Notes: generated by a model from the sequence alone, not told the origin. A DNA stretch of 64,000 bases from Alviniconcha marisindica (GCA_018857735.1 JABMCL010001823.1:98501-162500); one strand, 5' to 3'. Counted from the first letter of the stretch, positions 1 to 14,160 are shown. Numbers and translations: made by a program.

Positions 1-165
1 GTTTTAATGCATGTTTCTTTGTTGTTGCTGTTGTTGTTGTTCATGAAGAGATTTAGTTTTGTGGCTCCCAAGCTTTTGTGTGTTTAATAGTGTGATTTTT
101 GTTTTTAACATGTGTTTCATTGTTGGTAGTTGGGGTGGCATGCATTTGAGCGAGCAAGTGAGTTA

Positions 166-171
<6 letters not shown>

Positions 172-229
<58 letters not shown>

Positions 230-311
230 GAGAGAGAGAGGGGGGAGAGAGAGAGAAAAAGAGATGGGAGGGGGAGTAGAGGGCATGTGTGAGAGGCATG
301 GTGTGTGTGTG

Positions 312-390
<79 letters not shown>

Positions 391-415
391 TGTGTGTGTG
401 CGCGCACGCACACAC
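172..415. repeat. (GA)n, (GT)n and (GTGC)n microsatellites
   Basis: GA block 172-255, TG block 301-348, then a gtgc/gcgt block to about 395. Confidence 0.95.
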
Positions 416-420
416 ATTTC

Positions 421-706
421 TCATCCAAGGAAATCAGAAGAGAACTGGAGACAGTCCTGTGTGACCATGTTGTGCTTGGCAACGTTTGTTCCAGACACCA
501 ACGTGAGACCCAGACCATCCCGCCCTCCGCCACCCTCAGGAACTGGCCACCGGAGTACCACCTCCCTCGCTCTGCTGATGCTGTGCGTCGTCTCCCACAG
601 ACTCTTGAACGCCCTCAAATAATTCCACGCTTACTTCCACAACCTTCTACTGCTGACGTGATGCTCGGAAGAACGCAGGGGTTTAGGTTATGTTCGAGTC
701 AGTGAT
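421..706 (+). CDS. Possible terminal coding exon of an unidentified gene
   Basis: A stretch of balanced, GC-richer sequence between a TG microsatellite and an AT microsatellite, preceded by acceptor-like sequence (ttctcatccaag, or aaatcag at about 435-441). Two frames are open. One ends near 705 (EIRRELETVLCDHVVLGNV ... GFRLCSSQ). The other ends near 622 with PRPSRPPPPS and a hydrophobic end STTSLALLMLCVVSH that could be a GPI-anchor signal or a membrane anchor. I recognise neither. It may be the 3' end of a plus-strand gene whose upstream exons lie before the window, or it may be non-coding. Confidence 0.25.
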
Positions 707-743
707 GGATGGAAGATAAAGAAGGAAACGGCAGCACCACTGT

Positions 744-744
<1 letters not shown>

Positions 745-807
<63 letters not shown>
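745..807. repeat. (AT)n microsatellite
   Basis: About 31 perfect ta units. Confidence 0.95.
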
Positions 808-811
<4 letters not shown>

Positions 812-2199
812 AGTGGAGGGAAGCCGAGCGGTATTTTTATTATTATTTTTTTACTGTTTTATTTTGTTTTCTTAATGACCTTGACCTCTGCTTGATTGAT
901 TGACCTTGACTCGGACGTCTGCGTGTTTTGGTGGCCGTGACCTTGACGCTTGTGAGGTGCACAAAAGACTTTGTTGTTGACCTGGGGGTCAGGGGTCGTT
1001 TTGACTTTGGTGATGATTGTGATAACTGCTTGCACCAAGTCAGCAGAGGTTTGACAGACAGAGCGTGTGAGAGTGACTGTGTGTAGCAAACGTTTCTATC
1101 CAGAATGTGGATTTTAGGGTTTGTTTAGCTTTTGGAAAAGCCGTCTTCTGGATGCAGCAAATGACAGCGAGATGAGCCGTTTTTGCTTGAATCTGCAGCA
1201 TCAGTTCATAGTTTTCACCCCAAAAATTGGTCTTCACCATTATATGTTTCCGAATCGGCTTGGAGCAGAGCTCGGTTCAAAGCTTAAGCAAAGGCTGTTC
1301 AAGTTAGGTTGCAGCATCGGTTGAAATCGATTAGCAAGAGGCTCTCTTCTGATGTAGACAGTAGCCAAAGCTTTCTACATTTGCCAGCAGAATTCAGAGC
1401 ATCTGATACAGAAACAGCAAATGTTCTCAGGCTTTGATTTACTACTGCAAAAAGGAGAGCTGGTTAATTATTATTGCAAAGCTTCTGTCCAGCAACTTCA
1501 GTTGAGCCTGCTGACAAAAAAAGAAAAGGAAAAGGAACTAAAATGATCTTTGAGAAAAAGGGACCGGTTTTAGGTGTTGGACAAATCTGGTAATCACATA
1601 ATTATTCGGAAAGGAGACAGGCGAGGCTTAAGTCGTGTGCTCTTTGTCTTTCTAAATTTGGCCTGTCTGGAATGAAAGCGAGTGCATGACTTTGTTGTTG
1701 ACCTAGAACGGTTAGTCAGAAGGGAGAACGTCTTGTTCCTTTTTAGAATTGGTGTCATTACTCGGTGGTCAGTGATTGAAAGTGGTCAGATTCACCCACC
1801 AATCAGTTAGAAACGAAAGCACGCGAAGGAAGGGAGGTCAGACGAACCTGACAACAACAGGTTATTGCAGGGTCGCAGTTTTTCATACTGCCGTTTGCCT
1901 TTTCTTCTTTTTTTGTCATTGGCAATGCAAACTGAGGATAATCACTGATTTTAATCTTTTTCTTTTTGCTTGTAATCTTAAGACAGCACAGCAACCCTGT
2001 TGTGCTTTTTATGCAGGTGGTTTTAACCTGCAGGAGCAGTTTTCATTTTTGACAAGAGGATCCAGTTTGCTTGTGCAAAACAAATGGTATACTTTGCATA
2101 CATGGGGGAAGATCTGGAGATGTGCACAGTGTACGCCATTGCCGGGTTGTGTTGGGTACCTGCGGTGCAGTGAGGAAATACAGCTACCTGACGGCTGGT

Positions 2200-2530
2200 A
2201 GGATGTGTTACATAAACCCGGATTTGATTGTGGGTTGAATGTGATGTGTTACATAAACCCGGATTTGATTGTGGGTTGAATGTGATGTGTTACATAAACC
2301 CAGATTTGATTGTGGGTTGAGCGTGATGTGTTACATAAACCCGGATTTGATTGTGGGTTGAATGTGATGTGTTACATAAACCCGGATTTGATTGTGGGTT
2401 GAATGTGATGTGTTACATAAACCTGGATTTGATTGTGGGTTGAGCGTGATGTGTTACATAAACCTGGATTTGATTGTGGGTTGAATATGATGTATTACAC
2501 AAACCTGGATTTGATTGTGGGTTAAACCTA
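2200..2530. repeat. 41-bp minisatellite, about 8 units
   Basis: Units gatgtgttacataaacccgg then atttgattgtgggttgaatg. Variation is limited to a few positions (aacccg, aaccca or aacctg; gaatgt or gagcgt). Confidence 0.92.
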
Positions 2531-4142
2531 GGATGGATTTCATTTCTGAAGCTTCTAATCAGTTTTGTAAAGAAGGAGACCGTACAACATCCTTGCAAGA
2601 ATGACGCATTCAGTCAGCCAGGTGGTGGTGGTGGTGTGTTTTTTCTCAGAGATATTTTCCTCAATACCGGTCAGTGCTTCTTCTTCAAACGTGTACACTT
2701 TTTGTGTGGTAGTTTAAAAGATTATGGAAACATGCAAAATGTCAGTCTCATTTTAGTCCCACGTTCTGAAGAAAAGGCTTCCGACAAAAGAAGTGTCTGA
2801 ATAATGGAAATCGGAAGCCTCTGTCCTGTTAACAACTTAAGATGGCTTTTGGCATCAGATTGTGGTATAAGGAAAAGAAAGAAAAAACAGACGAAAGTGC
2901 CCATCTAACACACAATATTCTTTCGATGCCGTGTCACATTTACAAAAAAATTTTTTTTTGCTTTTATAAAGTGTGGTACTCACCCTTGTTGGTGAAATAC
3001 AGCACTACAGAAATGACCGCTATTATTATTATTATTAAACAGACAAGTCAGCTTTGTACTAAATAACTATTACTTTCCTGTTATTTCAAGATGCCAATAT
3101 TTTTCTATCGTTTTTCACAACCCCCCTAACTCGCTGTAGCAGTGTAGAGTGAATACACCATGTGACAATATGCATTCTGTGTGCAAAGCGAAATGTTATC
3201 GCCTGGCTCCATCTTCAAAGCTGTCATTCCTGCATCCTAGTTTTGTCGATATATTTGTTATTGTTGGAGGCATTGCCGAAGCATCACACAATACCGCACA
3301 TAAGTTGTTTCAGGAAGATCAATGAAGGCATGACAGAGACTTCTATTTCAGTTGACTAAGCACCCACCTTCGTCTTGAACCCATGGAAATTACAGAAAAT
3401 CAGTAGGAAATGCTTGGAATAGAAGGGCTGTCTCTCTCTCTCTCTCTCTGTTTTGTTTTAGAGAGAGAGAGAGAGAGGTAGAACAGTGTTGGGGATTTAA
3501 AAAAGAAAAAAGAAGTTAAAAACAAAGTCCTGCTGAAAGAGGTTTTCAAGTAAAGCAAAAAGAGTTCATTAGATTTGCTGACATCTTTCAGGTTTATCAG
3601 GACATGGGCCGTCTTGTAAGCCACACTGAAGCAGATTATCTATCGCCTGTGTGTTTGTGGACTGTGTAATTAATACTGCCTTTCGGTGTGGTTCCCACGT
3701 CCCCACCCTCCCTCATCCAACAACCAAATGGAACACATACATGCATGTTTTGTGCTTCAGTTCCCCCCCCCCCTTTTTTTTTTTAAATTTCGCTGCCCAA
3801 GTTACTGTTATCCTGGTCTCCTGTTCTTCGTGAAAGGTCATTCACAACTTACTGGAAATGGAAGACAGATTAACCCCAGACTGCGGTCCTCACATGTAAC
3901 TTCTTTCTGTCCGTGCGTGAGTGTTTATGGGTGCTTTTTATCTGTTACATATGTTTACTAAAGACAGAACAGTACTATAAGTTCGTTTGTCATAACGAGA
4001 TAAAGACGCCTTGCCGTAACACTTGAATGTTGCGGAATTAGAATTATCTGTGAAGTGATAGTAGCGGCAAATTCCTGGACCCATCCAGGCATACAGTTCA
4101 TTCCGGCCCTCCCTTCCCCTCACTCCACAAGCTTTTAGAAAT

Positions 4143-4380
4143 TAACCCCTTCACTGTCCCAGCCTGTAATATTTCCGGGCCGAAAAGTTCACACGTACAC
4201 TCCTGCAAACAGTATGTTTGATGGTCCTGTAACACGTCTGCTGTCAGTACTGTGCATTTAGATAGAAACCCTTTCACGTGCTCGTGCGAAGGGGAAAAAG
4301 GCCTTAACGAGTTCACATTTGGCAATTTTACTGGTTGTGTTCAGAGAGATGGCATGGCAAGCGTGGCAGTAAAAGGGTTA
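4143..4380. mobile_element. TTAA-flanked MITE, second family (about 235 bp)
   Basis: Starts TTAACCCCTTCACTGTCCCA and ends TGGCAGTAAAAGGGTTAA. Internal words cctgcaaacagt and ggtcctgtaacacgtct are shared with 15420-15657. No coding capacity. Confidence 0.75.
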
Positions 4381-5244
4381 AACTTGCCAAAAATATAAAC
4401 GGAGAAAGAAATTAGGTGTTCGTTTTACTTGCATAGCTTCCGATTGTTTTCAGCATTTTTTTACAATTTTTTTTTTCCTGATTGTTTTCAGTATTTTTTA
4501 CAAGTTTTTTTTTTTTTTTTTTTTTTTAATGTGTGGCAAGCATGTCTGAATTTACCTCATGGAAATAGTAAGACAGGGAGAACAAAGAAGTGTTGTGTTA
4601 AATACTTTTGCTTGACCGACTTTGTTTTCACAGCATTGTTTTGTGCGATGAGCTTTGTGTGTAAGAGAAATCCTTTTTGTGGCAAATGTAGGTGATCAAG
4701 CTGCATGCAGTGGTCAGGACTGGCCATTTCTTGTAACCGGAAGTGAAAAATGTTTTTTGTTGTTGTTGTTGTTCGTTTTCATTTTAAACAGTGACCGACA
4801 TTTCTTTTACGTGTAATAATGCTGTTGTTACTCTGAGGTTTTTAACGTCAAACGTTTGTACCGATTTTTAGCCAGGTATTCATATTTGATGCATGCTGTG
4901 GGAAAGTTTTTTTCTTTTTCTTTTCTTTGTTTGTTTCGTTTCCCACAGTTCAAGCATTGTTTGTTTGAAGACAAAGGTTTTTACTGATGAAGACAAAGGT
5001 TTTAACTGATGACTTTTCCTTTGAAACAAATTGTCTGTCAAGGAGCATAAATGACTGTAATGAGGTCCAAATCCTGTTAAACACTTATTTCTGTTTTGCT
5101 GATCTTGATGGTGTTTAGGCAGGTTTGCAGCTGTCAGGTTTATCAGATGGGGTTGAAAACAAAAAGGGGTGAGGGTTGTGGGGGGAAATTGCACTAACTG
5201 ATGTAATATTGTATTCCACAGATTTTGTGTGCCTGTGTGTGTGT

Positions 5245-5275
<31 letters not shown>

Positions 5276-6250
5276 CGTGCGTGCGTGCGTGTGTGTGGTT
5301 TGTTTTTCAAGCTACTTACTGCATTATATGAGTGTACATAACACAGCACACCAAATATTTGTTCTGATATTATGCTTTCTACATACATGCATACGCCTTT
5401 CTGTGTGTGTGTGTGTGTGTATGTGAGTGAGAGAGTGAGAGAACGGTGTCCATAACAGCTTGGTATACATATGATCATCAAAGTTGTAAATATAAAAGCA
5501 GAACCTCAGCAACGGTATGTATTTGTGTGTGTCGGATGGGGGGGGTGGGGGGGGGGGGGGGGGAGGGAGGAGAGAGTGAAATCAGTTGGGTTTTGTGTTT
5601 TTGTTTTCTCCTCCTCACTTGCCTTTTAAAATGGTTTAATATATATATATATATTTTCCCCCCTTTTGCTTTGTCGCTCGCCTTGAGTGTAAACAGACAT
5701 CACCTGAGCACAAGTGGTGTTGGAAACAGGGCGAGCACATGAGGTTGAGTAAGCTGTGTGCAAGTTGCTGTGTGTTCAAGATAACGCTAGTTCCTTGTTT
5801 GTGATACGCTTCAAAATGTACATTGTACGGAGCACAATATGAAAACACAAGTGATGTGTCGACGCACGCGTGATGCTGAGGGTGCACGTACGTACGTCAC
5901 TCAGTCACTCCCCATTGAAGATGATGCAGCAACCGCCGTTCAGGCAACTGCAGTGCCAGTCTTAAATCAATCAGCGTCTCCTTTAACATCCATTAAAACA
6001 GGGTTTTTTTTATGATAGGGAGCCTGTTACTGGACTGCTAGGAATTGATGAGCATATCAGTCTTTAATAGGCTAGAAACGGCAATTCTGTTGAGAAGTTA
6101 CCTGCAGGGCGGTGATTGCTTCGTCAGCTTCAAGCGTCTCATGATAAACAAAACGGTGAGTGGCTGGTACCGATGGCTTGACTGGAGATTGCCGAATGAA
6201 GGGAAGAAGGACCAAGGTGACTGTGCTACATATGAGGCAATGTCAACAGC

Positions 6251-6378
<128 letters not shown>

Positions 6379-9300
6379 GGCATACCATGTTGAAACCCTG
6401 AAGTGGTTGAGGTCGTTATTACTTCCTCTTGGCAGAAATGGATTAAAAGGAGAGAAACATTTTGAGGAAAAATTGCACCAGGGATAAAAAAATTAATCAC
6501 TGTTTTTATGGGAAAGCAGGACAGTCCTGCTGCAACTCGAAGAGAAATAGCTGATAAAGAGTGATTTTCAGTTGTTGTTTTTCTCTAATTAGTTTATGTG
6601 AATAAATAAGTATTAGTTTAACTGGGGTGGGGATAGATTTTCATGTTATATGAATCACCCACAGCTCAGCACACTGATGTGTTTCTGGCATACAGAGATT
6701 TGATTTGTTTGCAAATGCACTTTGCAGACAAAAGATAATGATGAAAATGTGAGGTATTCTCTGACGGTCACAGGTACCATTGTTAAGACAGAGTATTGAG
6801 ATAAGCTAGCTAGTGGACAACATTTTGAAAATAGAACAGTGAGATGAGCTAGCAGTAATAGGGTAACAACTGATTAACAAAAATTAAGAAAAAAAGAAAG
6901 AAAAAGGTTTGGTCATTCATTCACTCCTGTGTCTCCTGATCTATCTGCTTCTCTTGGACATTTTTCAACTGAAGTTACGTCAACTTTCCCCCCCCTTGCC
7001 CTGCCCCCCCCCCCCCCCCAGAAACACAAAAGCTTGTTCACATTGTCTCAAATGACGCGCACAAGATGATGAGAAAAGAAAACATCAAAATGTATATTGT
7101 GAAAATTTCTCTGTGTGTGTGTGTGTGTGTGTGCGTGCGTTCTTGATATCTTTGCAATATATGTTCAGTAAGTGTAAATAGTATGCACACAGGGCACGCA
7201 CGATTGACTTGTAATGTTTGTGGTGCCTTTTGGGGTTGAAATTTTGTCTCCTAATAATGATAAAATCCAGGAGTATTTCTGTGTACTTTTTTTTCAGGAT
7301 TAGATGAGTGTTTGGAAAAGACCGTGGTGCCCTCTATAGGCAAAGTGTCTGGGACCATCTGAGTGACTTCTTTCTGTCAGGAATGTCTTAAAAGAACAAA
7401 ACAAAAGAAAGAGTACCGTGAGAGTGATTTGAGCACTTTGTCCTGAGCTGATTTTTGTTTTTTGTTTTTCATCTTACAGATTTGTTTTGAGAGGGTCTCA
7501 CTGTGAATATTGTTTAAAAAAGTATAAAAATTCTTACAGATGGTTAACATCTGCATTTTTATTTGTACGTGTGAAATCTAACATCTCTTTGTCCATCTGA
7601 CTTCAGCCACAAGTCCACTGAAAAGAAAGCATAAGTATTGTTGCGTGGACTTTGATAGTGCAGGTAGTGGCAGCTTTGGCCTACCGTACAATCACATCTG
7701 TTGAAAAGTTAGGGATCTCAAACCCATTTGCTGTATTGCGGCTCTGCTCCTCGTGATCTCTCCATAGTCCATGTATAATTCAGGGGCTGTTACTACACCA
7801 AAAGTAAGAACATTCTGCGTCATCCAAAGGCCTTTTTACTTCATTGAATTGTTTTTACGTGTAGATGAAAATGTGCTGTAAGTGTTGTTGTGTATTCCTG
7901 GACTCACAGAGGTCTGTGCACCATGGAGGAACATGGTGAAGGATGTCCAGTGCATGCTGCTGCCGACTAGATTCCGTATGGTGGAGTAAGGTTGACACAA
8001 ACACCAACAACGTAGCACTAAATAACCAGTTGGTTTTCTGATCCTGTGGGCTTCTTTTCTTGGAATCCTTGGTCGTAGTTGTTGTTGATGGCTTTTATAT
8101 AGATCATTTATTTTGATCTTTTTTTTTTTTTAAATAGATAAAGCACACTTTGAATATCCAACCACATGGTGTACTTACAGTTAGTACTGTAGTACCACTG
8201 TGCTGCACATTACCTGCAAGTAAACTGAAGACTTTAGCTCTACAGCAGAATGTGCCAGACTTCTGTTGCTGCTAGTGCAGTACAGATGGATGCTGTTCTG
8301 TTATTGTTCAAGGTTTGTAGTCTTGAACAACTGTGTGTTTAAGGAAATGACAAAGACAATTCAGTGGAGTGAAATGGTCTAGTATTCTATATATTAAAGC
8401 CTCTTTCTTCTTTGACTTGTGATGAATTTTCGTCTTGTCTCAACTGTATTTTGATATGATGTATTTCTTGATGGAAATGTGGACGGAAAGAAACCTGTGG
8501 CCTCTTGTGACCACATTTGAATTTCATTTTTTGTTATTATTTTATTTCTTTTTTATTTCTTTTTTTTAAAATCATCCTTCACCTGTAAGTGAACTTGATC
8601 AACATGCATAGTGATTATTCAAAAAAGAATGTAAAAAAGTAAAAAAGAAAAAAAAAAAGAGGAAAAAACACCACCAATCGGACACGTATATTTCTTGGAC
8701 TGTGTCAAATGATAAATTTGCAGTCATCTCACATTAATTGGTTTTCTGCTTAAATCTATATATATGCATGTAATTATCGCTGTGTATTGTTTTGTGATGG
8801 AATGTACGGTAATACTTGTGTACAGCCTTTTCGCTTGTGATCTTAATTTTTTTTTTTAACATAATCACTTTTATTGTACTGCTTTTAAGAAATGTGAATG
8901 AGTGGGGAAAAGAATGCTTGATTTGGGTGCACTGCTGTGGAGATTGGAATGGATATTGAGAAAGAACATGTTCTGTGCATTTACTGAACCGTAAGGTTTA
9001 TGTGTTCCATTGCTGGAAAGGTGTGTACATAATGAATATCAAGCAGAAACAGGTTTACTAGTTTGAGTGGACATCCATTGATTGTGTGTGTTCTGCTCTC
9101 TCGACTTCACATAATAGGAAGCCAGTCAAGGCTCAAGCTCCTCATCATCAGAAGGAATCGACAATGCTTGACTGACATGGCATGCATTTCCCTTGTAACA
9201 GGACACAACCAGTGTATGATCCAGAATCAAAAATTATGCGTCATATGCTTACATACCTGTATAACTGATTTGGTTCATGCATGTAGGGCTCACGGACCAT

Positions 9301-11328
9301 ATGGAGGCATCTGTTTTTGGGTGACTTCACTTTGGTCTGTGCGATGTATGCCATGTGACAGGTATCACAGATGACTGAGCTCCCTGCTGTCATGTTCCAG
9401 GTCATGTGATATTTAGTCAGGCACTGTTTATTTCCAGTGTTTGTCAGTACTTACAGAAAAGGTCAGTGTGTACTAAAAATGCAAGCGACATAGTACTTAC
9501 CAAAAGTTCAGTGCTTAGTAAAACGGAAGTCTGTGTTGTCACAGCACAATGCTGTCGAGTGAATGTCCAGTTTGGTTACGAGCCTTGGAAACTGTCTTTA
9601 GTCGTTAATGTGAACAACTTCCTGGACAGGAGATATAGCCATTTTGCTATAAAAAAAAAAAGGAAAATAAATTGTTAACAAAAACAAGAAAAAAACTACG
9701 CAAAAAAAATAAAAAGGAGAGAAAACAAATAAACAAACCTGCGTTATTTTTATTATTTTACATTGCTGTTAAAAAGATGCTATTGAGTTGTTCTTTCCCG
9801 CGAAAAAGAAGAAAAGGAACAGCAGTTTTACTTTTTTGTTCCTGTCAGTGCATCAGTATGTTGTTGTTTTTCTTCTTTCAAATGTACAACATATTCTGCT
9901 GTTGGAGAAACTGTTTGTGTGTTCTGTGAACTTGGCATTTTGAATGGTATAAAATCTCACAGGAAACCTAAACGGTGGTTTGAAAGCCAGTACAGTGAAC
10001 AGCAGATACAATTTGAAATGTGGGCAAATCACGATTTGAGGTGTGTGTTTAGAATGCTTTCATTTGTGACAGCAAGTGTAATTAGTGTTACCTATTGTAA
10101 TAGAGACCAGGTGTTACAATTGTTTTCATTGATGTAAATAAACAGCTGTGAATTTTGCTTTCCATGGAATCTTTTACTACAACTCCTTCATCACAAAATA
10201 TGCTTTTAATTTTATCAGCTGAAACTTTTTGTGGAATCAGGCTTTTTCTCTCCCCATCTCTCCCTCTGGAATTTTTGTTTGTAAAGTGGGCTTTGTGTTT
10301 TCAAGAACAGTAAAACTCCGAAATTAATATGCAAACCATCCTGATCATCTGCTTGTGTTCCGACTGATTACACAGGACTTGAAGTACTTTCAGCTTTTGA
10401 TTTATGGATAAGCTTACGGAAGCTGTTTCTTTGTTGTTTTAAAAAGTATATAATGTACAGCAAGTTTCTGGTTAATAATGGTAAGTCTTCAAAACAGAGA
10501 CTGGATCGTAACGTAAAACTTTTGCCAGTTTGGTGATAGTCATCCCTGATGTTGACTGGATATTAAAATTCCAAGAACAGTGGCAATTTCATTGTTTGTT
10601 GTTGCAAGCTTTTATTTGCAAGGCTGACTTCCCTAAAATTTGCACAGCCCATTTGCCAAAATGTCAAGCAAAAGATTGAGAGAGAGAGAAAATCCTCAGC
10701 GAACTATAGTCTCACAGGATATATACAGCTCTGTTGCGGTTGTTAAGAATATAGTCCTGGACTGTTTAAAAAAAAAAAAAAAAAAAAAAATTCCCCCCTC
10801 CCCCTCCCCCACCTGTTTTTAAAGTCAGTGGTAGAGAGCTACATTCCTTCTGTCACTGCTGAATCGTCAGTTATTATCAACTGACGTCAGCTGTGTCATT
10901 TGGAAAGCTGTCATTTCTTGTCTATACAATTATATTGAAGGTATTTTTTTTTACCGATTATTGTTGTAGTGATATGCAGCAAACAAGACAATAGCTGTCA
11001 ATTACAGTTTTACTTTTATTTTTTATATACTTCATGCGTGTTAGAATGTTTGATCAACTACACAGAGCCAGTTACTTGATGCTAACATTTAATGGACCTT
11101 TTGTTCCGTTAAAGGTAGAGATCTTCATTTTTTCTTCTTCTTTTCTTGTAATGTTTATGTTTGAAGGAGTACAGTGTACTGTTGAGTTTCAACTGTAACT
11201 AAAGTGAAAACTGTAGCACATTTAGTCTATTGAATATGTTCAGTTTCTGATGACTTTTTCTTCTTGCCACTGTGTACATTTGTTAAAAGCATCGTGTTAA
11301 ATAAAGCTCATAAGTTCTTCACTTACTG

Positions 11329-11331
<3 letters not shown>

Positions 11332-11378
<47 letters not shown>
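11332..11378. repeat. (GA)n microsatellite
   Basis: About 23 perfect ga units, 27 bases after a candidate polyadenylation signal. Confidence 0.95.
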
Positions 11379-11381
<3 letters not shown>

Positions 11382-11804
11382 AAAGCATGATGATAACTAG
11401 CAAGAGACACTGACACTGATTTTATTTTTTTTAACTAGCAAGAGAGAGTGTGAGTGTGTGCATGTGTGTCTGCATGTGAGTGTGTGTCTGCGTGTGTGTG
11501 TGTGTGTGCGCGCACAGTCTGTTCAACACTAATTCAGTTATAATTTCTTTCTTTAATTCAGTCAGATCTGCAAGCAGCAGCAATACATTAATACCATCTT
11601 TCTACACCTTATCATTTCACACCATCTGCTTGCCTGCAACATTTGTTGGCCAGGAGATAATCATGAATTCACCTTTAACTCTTTACAATAAATAATGGCA
11701 GAAGTTAAAATAAGTAGAACAAAGTACAAAATACACATTCCAACAACAAAATGAGGAATACATAAAGACACAATTGCAAATAAAACTGAGAAGATTGAAC
11801 ATGC

Positions 11805-11950
11805 TTAAAGGAATTAACCAGCGAGATAAGACTGCAGATGTAATGTCCTGGACATGCCGGTCAAAGGAATGAACCAACCAGACAAGACTGCAGATGTAAT
11901 GTCCTGGACACGCCGGTCAGAGGAATGAACCAACCAGATAAGACTAGTGA
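11805..11950. repeat. Two-copy tandem repeat (about 66 bp)
   Basis: The words aggaatgaaccaaccaga and agactgcagatgtaatgtcc plus tggacacgccggtca occur twice in tandem, with a third partial start. Confidence 0.7.
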
Positions 11951-12404
11951 GCAGTGCTACCATCACAAGTGGCTTGCATCTCAGAAGATCTGAAGTGTTG
12001 AGAAGCTTGAGACACTATCTGCATGCACAGAGCCAAGACCATCACACATCAATCACCTGAACAAAAGAGGCATAGACAGGGGAAGTGCAGGTTTAACCTA
12101 TAAAGGAGGCAACAGTGGTCCATTCAGAGCCTGAAGACGGTCACCTGCTGGGATCATCCCAGGCACTGAGGGTCATCCTTCTCTGATTTAACCAGTAGAG
12201 GAGTGACATGGGATGACAGTGGCTCATTCTCATCGCCTGTCCAGATCATTCCAGGCATTTGAGGGTTGTAAAGTAAGTAAACATGTTGCTTTACGTCCAC
12301 AGAAGCGAGATGGCTTATTTGGGACAGGCAAGGGGGGGTGGGGGGGGGGGGGGGGGGGGAGAAAGAGTGAGTGACATGACAGCTCATTCTGACCTGGAAA
12401 GATC

Positions 12405-12765
12405 TCCTCTTGATCTCGCCTGGACCCGCAAATGGAAGTCCCAACTTCTTCGTGAGAGTCCAGCTCACCTCCCTCCTCTTGATCTTGCCTGGACCCGCAA
12501 ATGCAGTCCCAACTTCTTCACGAGAGTCCAGCTCGCCTCCCTCCTCTTGATCTCGCCTGGACCCACAAATGAAGTCCCAACTTCTTCACGAGAGTCCAGC
12601 TCGCCTCCCTCCTCTTGATCTCGCCTGGACCCACAAATGAAGTCCCAACTTCTTCACGAGAGTCCAGCTCGCCTCCCTCCTCTTGATCTCGCCTGGACCC
12701 ACAAATGAAGTCCCAACTTCTTCACGAGAGTCCAGCTCACCTCCCTCCTCTTGATCTCGCCGTGA
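12405..12765. repeat. 68-bp minisatellite, about 5 units
   Basis: Units begin gatctcgcctggacccacaa, run through cttcttcacgagagtccagc and end cctccctcctctt. The first unit differs (cgcaaatggaag). Its flanks, 12120-12290 and 12770-12910, share sequence with each other (cactgagggtc, ccttctc, gatttaa), so the array sits inside a larger duplication. Confidence 0.9.
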
Positions 12766-12967
12766 CTCTACTGAGGGTCGTCCTTCTCAGACTGATTTAA
12801 ACTGCTCAGGTGTGACAGGAAGGCAGCACTGGCCCGTTTTCTCAGCCTGAAGATGAATTAATTACCACCTGTTGTGATCGACCCAGGTGCTGAAGGTTGT
12901 GGCCCGAGGCTGGAAGTCTGATTTCGGACCAAAGGCTAAAGATTCATGAAGATTCACAATTCATTGG

Positions 12968-13008
<41 letters not shown>

Positions 13009-13344
13009 GACAGTCTGTATGCATAGCGGTCCAAGGGGAACAACTCAGAATGCAGACATGGCCAGCAAAGCAAACCCGTACGACAAAATGGCAAGATGAA
13101 CTGGCAGTCCTCCCATCACAATCGTCGATACATTCAGTTTTAACCTGCTGGTGACAGTGTAACACAAGGCAGCCCCCCCCCCCCCTTCCAAGAGGCAATG
13201 TGGGACATGTACATGAGCTAGTATACAGCAAGCTTTCAGCTACCTGTTCCAAAGACCCCACCACACTCTCCCTTTCTTTCTCTTTAGTTCTTTTTGTGTG
13301 TGCGTGTTTGGATGTTACTTGTTTACAAGACTAGTAACCCGGCC

Positions 13345-13650
13345 ACTGCCAGCAGTGAGCTGGTTAGGCCTAGCGGTAAGGCATTAGGCTGGTAAGCAGA
13401 GGGACCTCGGTTCGAATCTGCTTTGGTTCTCGGTTCTCTTCAAAACTTGTGATCAGTGGACACCGTCTTGTGACTTTGTCCCTCACAATTAATGAAGCAT
13501 TAAAATGGCTCTTGTTGCTGCCCATCTTAATGCAGGAGTCATTCTGATGGCGACAGTGTAGTAATAGGTACATAATCTGCCCTCCCCGCCACCCCAAAGT
13601 CCCTAATAAGCCTTGTGGTTTCTGTGGACGTTAAGCACCATATTTACTTA
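13345..13650 (+). mobile_element. tRNA-derived SINE, nearly complete
   Basis: Pol III promoter visible: A box region aggcctagcggtaaggc (about 13366-13382) and B box GGTTCGAATC (13409-13418). The body has gactttgtccctcacaatta and aggagtcattctgatggcga. The 3' part is ccctaataagccttgtggtt then tctgtggacgttaagcacca. A second copy follows 210 bases later. Confidence 0.85.
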
Positions 13651-13859
13651 CGTACCGTTGCCAGCATTTTGTGTGTTGGTTCTTCACAAGTAAGCAATAA
13701 TTTGGCTGTTACTACTTCAAAAGCAGACCCCTCAGTCTGTTCACACAAGTGCAGATAAGAGTACACCTAAAACAAATTAAAAAAGGCTGTATGTGTAGAA
13801 AAGGTTATTTTCAGCATTTAGCCACAGACCAGAGGCAGTGCTTATTATTATGTTTTGCG

Positions 13860-14160
13860 AGACGATTTGGCCTAGCGGTAAGGCGTTAGGCTGGTAAGCG
13901 GAGGGACCTCGGTTCAAATCCGCTTCAGCTCTCCTTTGTCTTCAAAAGTTGTGGTCTGTGGACACTGTCTTGTGACTTTGTCCCTCACAATTAATGAAAC
14001 ATTAAAATGGCTCTCACGCAGCCCACCTTAACGCAGGAATCATTCTGGTGCTGACAGTGTAGCGATAGGTATATAATCTCTTCCCCCCCCCCACCTCTGT
14101 ACCCCCTTCCCCCTGTCCCTAATAAGCCTTATGGTTTCTGTGGACGTTAAGCACCATGTT
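13860..14160 (+). mobile_element. tRNA-derived SINE, second copy
   Basis: Same family and strand as 13345-13650. A box ttggcctagcggtaaggc (13868-13885) and B box GGTTCAAATC (13911-13920); 3' end gtttctgtggacgttaagca. A C-rich insertion lies before the tail (14083-14112). Confidence 0.85.

Noticed and set aside
13366..13420. A single tRNA gene
   Set aside because: A and B boxes are present but the acceptor arms do not pair, and SINE body sequence follows; the same unit occurs again at 13868.
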